The notes under the pieces: generated by a model
What the model was told of the DNA's origin: nothing
What the model saw: only the letters and a program-made list of their open reading frames with translations
The model's database searches: none
Translations under genes and position numbers: made by a program
Source of the DNA: Ehretia macrophylla
Lineage: Eukaryota; Streptophyta; Magnoliopsida; Boraginales; Ehretiaceae
Reading direction: 5' to 3'
Length of the DNA: 64,000 nt
Assembly: GCA_037974665.1 (NCBI GenBank)
Contig: CM075775.1
Location: 32,617,732-32,681,731 of the forward strand
In this document: positions 48,086 to 58,110 of the stretch, piece by piece
How positions within the stretch are numbered: position 1 is the first letter of the stretch
How the letters are laid out: every line of letters begins with the position of its first letter

Positions 48086-49984
48086 TTCTTCGTGAAATTA
48101 TCAATCTAAAATTTAACCCAATATAAAGCTCCTTAGCTCATTTAAGTTTTGATTGAAGCTCAATTGGTAATTCTTATATCAACCATAAATCAAAAGTAAA
48201 TGAAGCTATCCGAGTTTATTGATAACGATTGAGATTGATTTTTCGTTATTTTTCTTCTCTTTTTTTTTTTGGTTCATACAAGGAACAATTTTATTGATAA
48301 AAAGAAAAACTTAACCATTTCCATCGAGGAAAAGGTCACGGTAAAAAATGGATGAAAGTGACGAAATGTTTTTGTTAATCTAAGAGAAGATGGTTATATT
48401 TAACTTGCTTTGCGATCCAGTCCGCTAAACCATTTGCTTGCATTTGATTTCTCGTTCAAGTAAGTCATTGTCTGAAAAAAAAAGAAGAAGATGTAAGTCA
48501 ACGTTAGACATGTTTCAGAAGTCGATAAAATATTAAAAGTCAACAAACTAAGATTTAGCTTACCTCGACAATTCATAATTTCGGACAAAAAAAAAACTAA
48601 TTCATAACTTTATAAAGAAATACAATCAGGGGGTCGGGAGCCTGATCACAAATCATAATATGAATATAAAGATATGAGGTTATGACATAATCCTTATGCC
48701 AACCAGTCATTCTAGACATAAAACGATAATAGATTCTTGTCATAAACTCATAGAGTTATAAGCATATTATAATTGAGAGGATTGTGGTGAGGATTCTCAT
48801 AGCCATAATTATTATGATACATAAGATACTCATAGAGGCAAGTGTAGAGCATACTCATGTCATAGACGGAGAAGGAAAAGTTTAAAAGGACATGGATAAG
48901 AAAACGAGGAAAAATATTTTATTTCCGTCCCCTTTCATTTACATTCGATCCCTATTTATAAGAGGAAGTGGCAATACCATATTGCACCAACATCAGAGAT
49001 ACATGTGATGCACATGTGACTTTGAAACAAACATCCAAACAACTTTTTAAAACGTAAACCCTAAATTCACGCATGTACCCTACTTTAATAAAGTAGAGGA
49101 CATTATTACAAACGGACACACAATTTTTAAAAAGAAAGAGGACAAAGGATATAATTAAAGTAAAAGATTCATTTTCGTGATTACTTTATGGAGAGTTCTG
49201 ACTCAGTGAATGATTAAAGTTGAAATAGTTTGATGAGTCCTAATCGATATGTCCAAAGCTATGTCCCTATCGTGGAGGATTCTTATGATCTTCAAAGTCA
49301 TTCATATACATTGGATTAATCTCCCATGGGTCTTGAGAATCCTGAAATAGTTCTGGATTGTGGTCTTGATATTCTTTCTTATACATGCTCTGAGAGAGTT
49401 CACCCCAACTATCAAGATGAGCTAAATGGTCACACAAGTGTGCTATGTCAAAAGAAAATTTTAAGCAATCTTGGGATTGCTTCAATGACAAAGCCAGCAG
49501 AGTTAATTCGCGGTCCCCCCGGCCCTGTATCACCACCCCTGGACTACCTTATCTGCATCTTTGTTTCCTTCTTGCAATTTCTTGTCTTCATCTGTCTTCT
49601 TCATCAAAAATCTAGTAATTCGCTTGGTAATGGTGTATAGTTTGATTCACTTGGTAATGATGTATCACGAGTAGTAATAAACTCAATAACGTTAGTATGC
49701 TAATTCTCACAGTATACTAGTACACGAGATGTATCACGAGTAGTAATTATTTTGGTGATATTATTTTGTTAATTCAAGAGAGGTGCTATTTGAAAAAAAA
49801 AATTTATTATAACTTTGTATGTTTTAAGATATAAAACTCGACAAAGAGTTGCAAATTTATATGATAATTTTGTATGTATAACATATGTTTATTTTAATAT
49901 TGTAAACTCTATAATATTAACTAAATCTAGTAATGTGATTTTAATTTATTATGTATAAATAAAAAATGTGTTTTCATTCTTGAC

Positions 49985-50190
49985 ACCTAAACAAATTTTT
50001 TATTTTTTATTTTAAAACTGTTTTTTAGAGCACTTTTGTCAAACGAAATTTCTCTTTTTTTATTTTAAAAACTTGTTTTAGAAACAATTATAATCAAACA
50101 AATTTTTTATTTTTTTATTTTTAAAATTAATTTTTCAAAACTGCTTTTAAAAACTGTTTTACAAAACTCAAAAACAAAAAACTTTCAAAC
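49985..50190. mobile_element. MITE-like right edge of the UGT3 insertion
   Basis: A/T-rich hairpin-forming sequence ending CTTTCAAACAGACCC at about 50190. Its reverse complement (GGGTCTGTTTGAAAG) resembles the start at 41511. Immediately right, TGGCATTCCTTA resumes homology with 56373. It could be an independent small MITE or the far end of the element beginning at 41511. Confidence 0.45.
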
Positions 50191-50355
50191 AGACCCGTGG
50201 CATTCCTTAGAAAAACTATCAAAACTCGGTCTGAGCTCACCGCTTCTCTTCACATCTCTCCAAAAAAAAATTATCAAACACACACACACACACACAATCT
50301 CAACTCATCAAACATCATGAGTAATCAAGCTTTTTTTTTTTTTTTTTGGTTTAAC

Positions 50356-50408
50356 ATGAGTAATCAAGCTGAATCCTCCGACTCGTAAGCCTCTTTCCTA
50401 GTACTTTC

Positions 50409-50450
<42 letters not shown>

Positions 50451-50703
50451 GATATATGTATATGAGTGCGTATCTAGCTTTTTATGTATACTTTTGTGAT
50501 TATTTTTTCTGTAGAACCAGTAATGCTATATATGTATGTGTATGTATAAATTCTTTGGGGTTTTATGTATGATTTTTGTGATGATTTGGTGTTGTAGAAA
50601 GGGGACGAAGAGGGATTTTAGTACCGCGATACTGCAGAGGAAGAAGGCGCCGAATCGGCTGATAGTGGACGAAGCTGTCGAGAGGGATTGGACACATACG
50701 TGA
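50356..50703 (+). pseudogene. CDC48: Captured 5' fragment of CDC48 (exons 1 and 2), copy A
   Basis: Exon 1 (50356-50384) encodes MSNQAESSDS with a TC|GTAAGC donor. Exon 2 starts at 50598 after GTTGTAG and reads KGTKRDFSTAILQRKKAPNR then LIVDEAVE. This is the N-terminus of plant CDC48, the AAA+ segregase. At about 50682, where CDC48 continues NDDNSVV, the sequence departs and stops at TGA 50701. Only about 35 of about 805 residues remain, so there is no ATPase domain and no function. Original 5' UTR and intron are present, so it came from DNA, not mRNA. Upstream, a poly-T run is flanked by a repeat of AACAT...GAGTAATCAAGCT, including a second in-frame ATG at 50317. Confidence 0.85.
50413..50462. 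repeat. CT then TA microsatellite in the CDC48 fragment intron
   Basis: About 12 CT units followed by TATATATATA. Shorter in the second copy near 56550. Confidence 0.8.
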
Positions 50704-51087
50704 AGGTCCCTGTAAGAAACTGATAAGTATTTCCTATTAAATTAATTTTCTTGACAAATGAAAATGACATCCGCGTAAATTTGTTCGCTATTACTTGTCA
50801 TTTCGTGTTGAGTCTTATGCTATTAGTTCCCTTCCTCCTCCATTTTGTCAGTAACTTCTTGTCTTGTTAATCAACGATCTTCGTCTGATTGTAAAACATT
50901 GCGTGTGGCCCTTAGTGTGATTGTATTTGGTCTTACGTGTCTTCTGCACACTCACATATTTCTCCTAAGCTCTGACCTTCTTGACTTCGCCATGTGAGAT
51001 AAAATTGTGTACGGAGTTATCATTTAGAGTAATCATATACAAACATGCACAATTCTTGTTTCGATACCTTACCTGTCCTATATATAT

Positions 51088-51276
51088 ATGGTTGAGAGTG
51101 ATGAAAAACCGCATGCTATCATGATATGTTATCCTTTTCAAGGACATATAAACCGCTTTGTCAATCTAGCAATAAAGTTTGCTTCAAAGGGCTTCACCAT
51201 CACATTATTACACACCCTATATGTTCACCAACAAATATCCCAAGCTAAACATGATCATCACACCACTCAAAGTGAT
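51088..51276 (+). pseudogene. UGT4: 5' fragment of a UGT86A-like gene
   Basis: The frame starts at MVESDEKPHAIMICYPFQGH, equivalent to residue 5 of UGT3, and runs about 63 codons before homology ends at AAAGTGATG (about 51276), where CACTA-type sequence begins. The TATA box (CTATATATATATGG) directly abuts this ATG: compared with UGT3 about 90 bp of leader and the first four codons are gone, so there is no normal leader. The catalytic His of QGH is present, but nothing of the acceptor or donor domain remains. It is a relic on the same strand as its neighbours. Confidence 0.85.
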
Positions 51277-51628
51277 GGCGGGATAAATTGGCGAGGGCTT
51301 AGTGAGGGGAAACATTGGTGAGGGCATGGTGACGGAAATTGTTTGTGACGGCATGGTGACGGAAAATTTTTGTGACGGCATGATGACAGGATAAATTGGC
51401 GAGGGCTTCGTGAGGAGAAACATTGACGAGGGCTCGGTGACGGCAATCACCGGTGACGGCCTGGTGACGAGCCGTCGCAATACAGCGACAACTTAGTGAC
51501 TGAGAGGATTTTAACGACCACCTTGTGTCTGACGGACGTTTTCTCTCACCGTGCTGTCGCAAAGTCGAAATTGGCGACGACACAGTGAGGGGAACTGTCC
51601 GTCGCAGAATTCAGTTTTTTTTGTAGTG
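51277..51628 (-). mobile_element. CACTA transposon terminal fragment
   Basis: On the minus strand the element starts CACTACAAAAAAAACTGAAT (51628 leftwards), the canonical CACTA terminus. It is followed by subterminal repeats of CGTCACC/GGTGACGG type, at least eight in 350 bp. The left boundary abuts UGT4 sequence without a CACTA end, so the element is truncated there. ATG follows the end at 51629-51631 and ATG also ends the UGT4 homology, compatible with a 3-bp duplication. No transposase remains. Confidence 0.75.
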
Positions 51629-51822
51629 ATGATGAACTTGATACTAGTGATGAGAATGAAGATGGAGATGACTCTGACGATGGCAAAGATAGCAAATATT
51701 GATGTTTGTAGTTTTGGTTTATTGGTTTGTTGTTTGATCAACTGATCTTGTTCCATGGTGTAATTAAACTTTATGGTTATGATTATATTGAAAAGTCGAA
51801 GGGACAAATTTCCTCCATTTTT
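51629..51822 (+). other. Unassigned sequence with an acidic C-terminal-like peptide
   Basis: From 51626 the frame reads SDDELDTSDENEDGDDSDDG then KDSKY and a TGA. It looks like the acidic tail of a protein, possibly a transposase. It continues neither UGT4 nor the CDC48 fragment. The source is unknown. Confidence 0.3.
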
Positions 51823-52787
51823 CATTTTCTCAAGCAAATTTGTGAGCATCTCATTTTGTGGTCTTTACTCTTTCTTAAACTATTTTAATTGAATTAGAAG
51901 TATATGATGGTTTGAGTGTGTGCTTTAGAATTGACGGGAAAAAAAAAAAAAAAGGAAGTGTGAGCTTTAGGTACTAAGTTCTCTAAAGAGACAAGATTCA
52001 CCCTTTTTTGCTGAGTAAGAATTCTTTTATTGTATGTCAAATTTCACCTTGTATGATAAACTCTATTATATATATTGAGGACAATGAGTTAGTACTGAGG
52101 TGATTAGATATTTATATATATTTTATCCCTATTTTTATTATCCCAATTACATGAAATTCGAACTCAAGTCACTTAATTATTAATTAGAATAATTCACCAT
52201 TAAGTTATTCATGAATTTTGAAGAATGATGTTATACGTCATATCTTACATGACATTACTCGCTATTCATTTTTTAGGCTATAAACGTCACCCTTTATTAT
52301 TTTTAGAAAATAAATTTTAGATTGCTCCAATGAAATTTGGCACATAACATATAAGTATGCCCAATTTGACCTGCGCCCCAAAATCAGCCACGTAGAAATT
52401 CAAAAAAGACAATCAAAACAAAATCGTAATCTTAATTAATACTTTGGAATATTCAAATGAAAGGCTGATCTTATCGGAGTGGTTGAGCACTTGTTCAATG
52501 TTGGATGCGTGAACGGCTCAAAAATTGCGTGTTCGTCATTCCTTAATTGTGATGTTAACAGGATATAAAAAATATCTACGACGTCGCCTTACAAGATAAT
52601 ATAAAAATATATTTTAGCAATGAACTTCGGACTTGGTAGTGGATTATTTGCTTTTGTCCACTTCCAAAACGTTCTTGTTTTGATACCTTACCTGTCCTAT
52701 ATAGAAGTACAAATACAGCATGATGTTTAAATCTAAACCATTCAAGAGCTATAATTCTTTCTCTCTTGTCTTCCAAAACTAAAATTC
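51823..52787 (+). promoter_or_regulatory. UGT5 upstream region, copy of the UGT3 upstream DNA
   Basis: 51823-52620 matches 43044-43840. Then the conserved TGTCCACTTCCAAAACGTTC block follows directly. TATA is CCTATATAGAAG near 52697, and the leader ends AAACTAAAATTC before ATG 52788, almost identical to UGT3. About 750 bp present in UGT3 (with the Ole e 1-like fragment) are absent here. Confidence 0.65.
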
Positions 52788-53935
52788 ATGGAGAAGAGAA
52801 TGGTTGAGAGTGATGAACAACCGCATGCTATCATGATATGTTATCCTCTTCAAGGACATATAAACCCCTTTGTCAATCTAGCAATAAAGCTTGCTTCAAA
52901 GGGCTTCACCATCACATTTGTACACACCCAATATATTCACCAACAAATATCCCAAGCTAAACATGATCATCACACCACTCAGAGTGATGATCATGTAGAT
53001 ATCTTTGCCGAACTACGTAAATCTGGTCTTGATATACGTTACACAACAATCAGTGATGGTCTCCCTTTGGATTTTGACCGATCTCTCAACCTTTGGCAGC
53101 ATTTGGAATCGATTTTTAGAGATTTTCCATCTCATGTTGATGAACTTGTGGGAAAAATAATCCAGTCTTATCCATCTTCAGCTACAATTTTGATTGCTGA
53201 CACTTACCAGCAATTTTGAAAAATCATCCGAGTTATGCAGTTGGACCAGTTTTTGCAGCGTGCTTCACAGACAACATAGTTGTTAGGAGCCTATGGTCTG
53301 AATCAGACTGCAGCAATTGGCTCAACGCAAAACCTCGCGGTTCAGTTCTTTATGTCTCCTTTGGTAGCCTTGCCCAGGTTGATGAACAAGTTGCAATAGA
53401 AATAGCATATGGGATTTTACTCAGTGAAGTAAATTTTCTCTGGGTGCTTCGTCCGGGTGTTGTAAGTTCAAATGATAACGATTCTTTGGCTGCTAAAATT
53501 TTGGATATTGCCAAAGACCGAGGACTAATCGTGCCATGGTGTCAGCAAAATGCTGTCCTTTCAAATGCTGCAATCGGGGGTTTCTTATCTCATTGTGGAT
53601 GGAATTCAATACTCGAGAGCATATATTGTGATGTACCGCTGATTTGTTATCCATTTCTTTTTGATCAACCGACTAATCGAAAGCTAGTGGTTGAGGATTG
53701 GAAGATTAGGATCGATCTTTGTGATGGGATGAACATCACAACAGAGGAAGTTGCTAAGAAGATCAATGATTTTATGAGTGGAAAAGCTTCAGATGACATG
53801 AGGCAGGAGGTTAAGAAAGTGAGAAGACTATTAATGGATGCATTAGATGAAAATGGATCATCAAAGAAAAACCTCAATCGATTTGTCAAGGATTTGAAAT
53901 CTGAAATACATAAACGACGTACATCATCCACTTAA
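52788..53935 (+). pseudogene. UGT5: UGT86A-like gene with an internal deletion
   Basis: The first 141 codons match UGT3 exon 1 up to LIADTYQ. The next bases jump to sequence equivalent to UGT3 at about 45615, giving TGA at 53217-53219. The loss of about 430 bp removes the end of exon 1, the whole intron and the start of exon 2, and the halves are in different frames. The remaining exon 2 (to the TAA at 53933) is open and retains a full PSPG box (WCQQNAVLSNAAIGGF, LSHCGWNS, ending FDQ), though GVPLICYP has become DVPLICYP. No active enzyme is expected. It is very close to UGT3 in sequence, so the duplication is recent. Confidence 0.9.
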
Positions 53936-56370
53936 TCATGTTTGAATTAATTAGAAATCGAGGTGTGATTGAAATACAAGAGGTACTTCTGTATCATGTT
54001 TCTCATCAATGTAGGACATCTCGTTTTAACACATGGATGGATGCTTTCGTCTCATTTTAGTGATCATGTGTAGTCTTGCCTAAAATTTTCTACCTGTTTC
54101 ATCTTTTAGTCTTTAATCGACCATATATAGTTGCACTTTCTCAATTCTAGATTGTCAGCAACTTAATGTTTTTGAGGCTAACCATTAAAATCATAATAAA
54201 CATTGTGGGAATTTAACATTATAGCAGAGTAATTAGTTGACTATTTGTTTCTATATTCCGGCATTCTTTAGCTAGAGAAGCTATTCAGTCCGTATCCACC
54301 TCTCACATGTGAGGTGGGCCCATCACCACACTAATTCGGATTTAGTTATAACTTAGTCTAGACCTCTTCATTGTCTTGTCGCTTCTCTTCATTTTTTCAT
54401 CGTAAATATACTTGATTGAGCCTAAACAAAATATAAATTTAACCAATTTCCAAGTTGGGATGGTCATTCTCCAGAAAAATATACAATTTAGGCGAGAAGT
54501 TTGAAATCCAATCTAAAGCAAATTTAGACATTTGATATTCATTTGCCAGAAAATATGGCAAAAGCTTTGTTGAGTGACGAACTAAAACCACTTACTTTTT
54601 ATTTTTTTTCCCTGTGACTAACTAAGCAAAGAGTTTCATTAAGGTGCAAACTCATATCAAATAAACAAAAATTCTATGCAAAAAACTAACCAAGTGAAGC
54701 AAGAATACTATACAAGTCCACAAGAGATGACCGGTTTTGACATATCTCTCTGTTCGTACGGCTATTCCAAAACTTCTTTTCAGCACAAATCTTCATGCGA
54801 ATTAGACTGATATAACCACTTACTTCATTTCTCGTTCAACTCAATGTTTCAAAAGTCGTTAAAATATTTCATTAACCATAAAGTGACACTTATATGCATT
54901 GGTGGTGTTTATTTTTATTCTTTTACAACGATGAATTCATCCTAGGCATGACTTTATTGAATCCACTCTAAAGTTATAAATTCTGTAGTACCTGCTTCAG
55001 GTTAAGTCAAGGCTATACTATACATATTTGTGGTGGAATGACATAAATTTAGATTTGAAATAGTTCACCACAATACGTTTTTGGATTAAAAAGAAGTAAG
55101 TTATTTTACATCATTAAAATATTACACAAGAAAATTAATTTCTTAAAATAAGAATTATACTACTAAAATAAATGGTCAGTGGCATTCACCACAATAAGTT
55201 ACAAATCCATTTACTCCACCCAATATTGGGGCTAAATATCTATTTTTTTCGCAGCAATGTGACATGCCTCTATGCATATTTGTTTGGGCTTTAATGTTAT
55301 GAGTCAAATAATGTGGACGACCCAACATTAAGAGCATGATTGTTAAATTGTTTTTTTCTTGGATAGGTGGATAGAATATTCTAGAACTTGAATGACGCCC
55401 ACGTTTAATATTAAAAAGTTCAATGGATATGTGAAAACAGAGAAAAAAGAAGCAACTTTGACAGAAATAATTAACTCACCTCCAAGGGTAATTATGAAAC
55501 TTCAAGATTATTCTTTTTGTCGCAATAATATACGTGTTCATTAAAGAAAACTTTTTTTTTTTGTGGCCAAGTCATTGAAGAAAACTTCCACTGGAGTGGA
55601 GACACTAAAAATAGCTTTGGCCATGTTGTTAGTCCTTAATAAAAAGTAACATAAGTGACATTAATAGATACTTACAAGCATTTCGTGTTAATGAGGTTTG
55701 TCGTAACAAATATTATGTACTACTATCTCTCGATTCTAATTTTGTGTATCTTACTTCTCTATAATAAAAAAATTCGATGTGCACATACGACGTATAACAA
55801 AGATTTCCAAGTAAATTTTATTTTTCTATGTTGAGTATTTTAGGCTCCGTTTGTTTGTCGTAAAATAACTTACTTATATAAAATGTTTTCAGTGAAAAAT
55901 ATTTTCTTGAAAAATAAAATATTTTTCTTGACTCTGTTTGTTTACCGTGAAATAACTTGTTGGGGGGAAAATATTTTCCTGAAAAATATAATAAAATAAC
56001 TTAGTGAATGAGGTAGATGATTTGCTTGAAATTATTAAAAAAATTTATAAACATTTGAATTGCTAATTAATTAAATAAGAATCTATATGTTTTATTTTCA
56101 TAGAAATATATTCGTTTAAGAAGGATTCCAAAAAATATATGAGAGATGAGAATTATTATTCCAATTTATTGCCATAAAACCAAAACAACATTTAAGATAC
56201 AAAACAAAGGTGAAAAAAGAATATCAACTTAAGAAAACTCCTAATATAACCAAAAAAAAAAAAATCTAACAAGGAAAAAGAAGAAAGAAAAAGAAAAGAA
56301 AATGAGAAGAAAAGAAAAGAAAAAGCAAAAACAAAAAAGGAGAAGGCTTTTCTTTTCTAACAACAAAACT
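53936..56370. repeat. UGT5 downstream segment, paralogous to 38726-41510
   Basis: Same order of conserved blocks as downstream of UGT2. It lacks both MITEs found there, but has its own insertion at 55843-56000 and an extra T-rich stretch with unrelated sequence at about 54600-54830. No genes. Confidence 0.7.
55843..56000. mobile_element. Insertion with TTA flanks, absent from the UGT2-side copy
   Basis: GGCTCCGTTTGTTTG begins after TATTTTA, and homology resumes after AATAACTTA. At 41205 the paralogue reads GAGTATTTTAGCGAACG without it. The start is Tourist-like, but the right end is not its inverted copy. An internal direct repeat (CTCTGTTTGTTTACCGTGAA) suggests a rearranged or truncated element. 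Confidence 0.65.
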
Positions 56371-56496
56371 TAGCATTCCTTATAAACTCTACAAGTGCTC
56401 ACTCTGAGCTCACCGCTTCTCTTCTGGTCTCTCCAAAAAAATATATATATATATCAAAAACACACGCACGCACACAATCTCAACTCGTCAAACATC

Positions 56497-56525
56497 ATGA
56501 GTAATCAAGCTGAATCCTCCGACTC
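56497..56525 (+). pseudogene. CDC48: Captured 5' fragment of CDC48 (exon 1 only), copy B
   Basis: MSNQAESSDS and its TC|GTAAGC donor, with the same 5' UTR (GAGCTCACCGCTTCTCTTC) as copy A. The intron start is conserved to about 56630 (TTTTTATGTATA-TTTTGTGA), but after a TTGTAG acceptor-like site the sequence is not CDC48. Only ten residues survive. Copy A has no insertion between its 5' UTR and exon 1 other than the T-run; copy B lacks the run. Confidence 0.8.
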
Positions 56526-56680
56526 GTAAGCCCATTTCCTAGTATTTTTCTCTCTATAGATGTATATGTATATGTACGTGTATATTATCTAGCTTTTTAT
56601 GTATAATTTTGTGATTATTTTTCTTGTAGAACTATTAAGATAGAAAAATTCGAGTCGCAAGTGGCCTCCATGTACCGCCT

Positions 56681-57419
56681 TGATGCCTACAAAACAAAGA
56701 AAACTTGACGGATTTTGCCCATATTAGCACTCCGATACTTAAATTAGTATGGTGCTTTTGTAGAGAGAGAAATATATATATGTGTGTATCAAATGTACCT
56801 GCCCTTTCTTTGCTGAATCATCTACTTTTTATAGGCACCATGACTTCTGATCCAAAAGAGAAGTCACATGGTTGCTGAGTCACAAAGGAGAAGTCATCAT
56901 TGTAGCTGAGTCAAAAGATTAAAGGTGTAGTAGTGGATCATCATTACAAGCATGGTGGAGAATTATTAAAGGGCTAGTGGACAATTGTTTAAATGGATTG
57001 GTGGAAGATTAGCTGGAGATTCTCTAAATTTATGTAGCAATGTTTATTAATCCCTCTTGGTTTGAGGTCTTAAAAAGCAACTTTCAAATGGCCCTATACC
57101 TCGTCCGAGCTCATGGAGTTTCTCCACGCATGATGACCGAGGTCCAGTGATTATTCCCGAAGGGTTGGATTAATTCGACTATCCGTCCGAGGTCTGCCGG
57201 ACCTCGGAGAAAGTATATCCGAGGTCCGTAAATCTTGGACCTCAACGTCTGAGGTCCTAGGGACCTTGGATCACCATGTCCGAGGTGCGAGGTCCTATGG
57301 ACCTCGGTCCTCTTTGGTCCGAGGTCCTAGGGACCTCGAACAGTCGGACGAGGCCTCTCCTTTCTAATTGAGAAGTCAGTTCACGAAATCGAGAAAATTC
57401 AAGGGTTTTACCCATATCA
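56681..57419 (-). repeat. Putative 3' LTR of the Tat element
   Basis: On the minus strand this would start TGATATGGGTAAAACCC, directly after a purine-rich GAACTGAGGGGCCATCA. A TATA box, GCCTATAAAAAGTAG, lies at about 56837, and it would end GTAGGCATCA. TG...CA ends and the purine tract fit an LTR, but the partner LTR is outside the window and no target duplication was established, so the limits are provisional. It contains several short GGTCC palindromes. Confidence 0.45.
57188..57340. repeat. Cluster of CGAGGTCC...GGACCTCG hairpins
   Basis: At least four short inverted repeats, e.g. CCGAGGTC-TGCCG-GACCTCGG at 57188-57208 and GAGGTCCTAGGGACCTCG at 57321-57338, spaced 25-40 bp within the putative LTR, upstream of its TATA box in the element's direction. 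Confidence 0.75.
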
Positions 57420-57639
57420 TGATGGCCCCTCAGTTCTTGGAGCTATAAAATAGGTTCAGGAACTAATTATGATGCCTTGACAACGTCGAATCTAATCGAT
57501 AAATCATTTTAGTGCTGCTTTGTCTTCTGTTTAATTTGTCACCTACCACTATTAATGTAGCCTTGCTACTTGTCAAGATCTGGTGTAGTGACTTTTGAAT
57601 TAATGGTGAAGATTTGAAACTCTTGGTTTTCCCTCCCAT

Positions 57640-58110
57640 TTTCATTCCTATAAATACCCATTTCTACCATTCAAACATTCACTTCTTTTCAAACACTCAT
57701 CTCTCTCACTTTCTCCTCTCTCTCTCTCTCTCTCTCATCTATCTTTCCAAGGCTCATACACCTCGAGCTCGTTCTAACATCTCGGCACAACACCTCAGCA
57801 CCACTACCGATACCTCAGCGCCACTACCGACACCTCAGCACCATCACCTCGGTATCAACCACCACATCAGTGCTACCACTACCTTGTCTGCGCCACCACC
57901 TCGGTGCCGCCACCATCTCGAAACCGCTACCACCTCGGCTCTGCTACCATCTCGGCGCCGCCACCATCTCGGCGACGCCTCCACCTCGGCGGCACCACCT
58001 TGGCACCATCTCTACTTCGGCGCCACCATCATCACCTTAGTACCTCATCCTCTTTCCTTTGGCCCTTTTTTACATTCATCATTTATATATATGTATATAT
58101 ATAATTTTAT
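57640..58110 (+). promoter_or_regulatory. Promoter and leader of the antisense ORF, with CT run and minisatellite
   Basis: CCTATAAATACCC at about 57648 is a strong plus-strand TATA box. It is followed by a pyrimidine-rich leader with a CT run (57714-57738), then at 57770-58030 a GC-rich minisatellite with CACCTCGGC/CACCATCTCGG units of about 12-18 bp. The leader ends before ATG 58109. Although open from 57614, the repeat-derived peptide is unlikely to be protein. Confidence 0.5.

Larger units (their letters stand above)
46332..49984. other. UGT3 downstream region
   Basis: 46332-46650 matches the UGT5 downstream DNA (53936-54285). Beyond this, homology to the UGT2 downstream DNA is patchy (46800-46880 with 39090-39160; 48520-48630 with 39780-39880), so the region is an older, rearranged copy. 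46676-46860 is a local tandem repeat. From 48630 on I recognise nothing. An 89-codon minus ORF at 49267-49536 (acidic, no known domain) is not called. Confidence 0.5.

Noticed and set aside
49267..49536. 89-codon minus-strand ORF as a gene
   Set aside because: Not repetitive, but no domain, promoter or splice context was recognised and it is bounded by stops. Possibly a transposon relic.
57614..58108. N-terminal extension of the antisense ORF
   Set aside because: It begins upstream of the TATA box and leader and consists of CT-run and minisatellite translation. The first ATG after the leader at 58109 is preferred.
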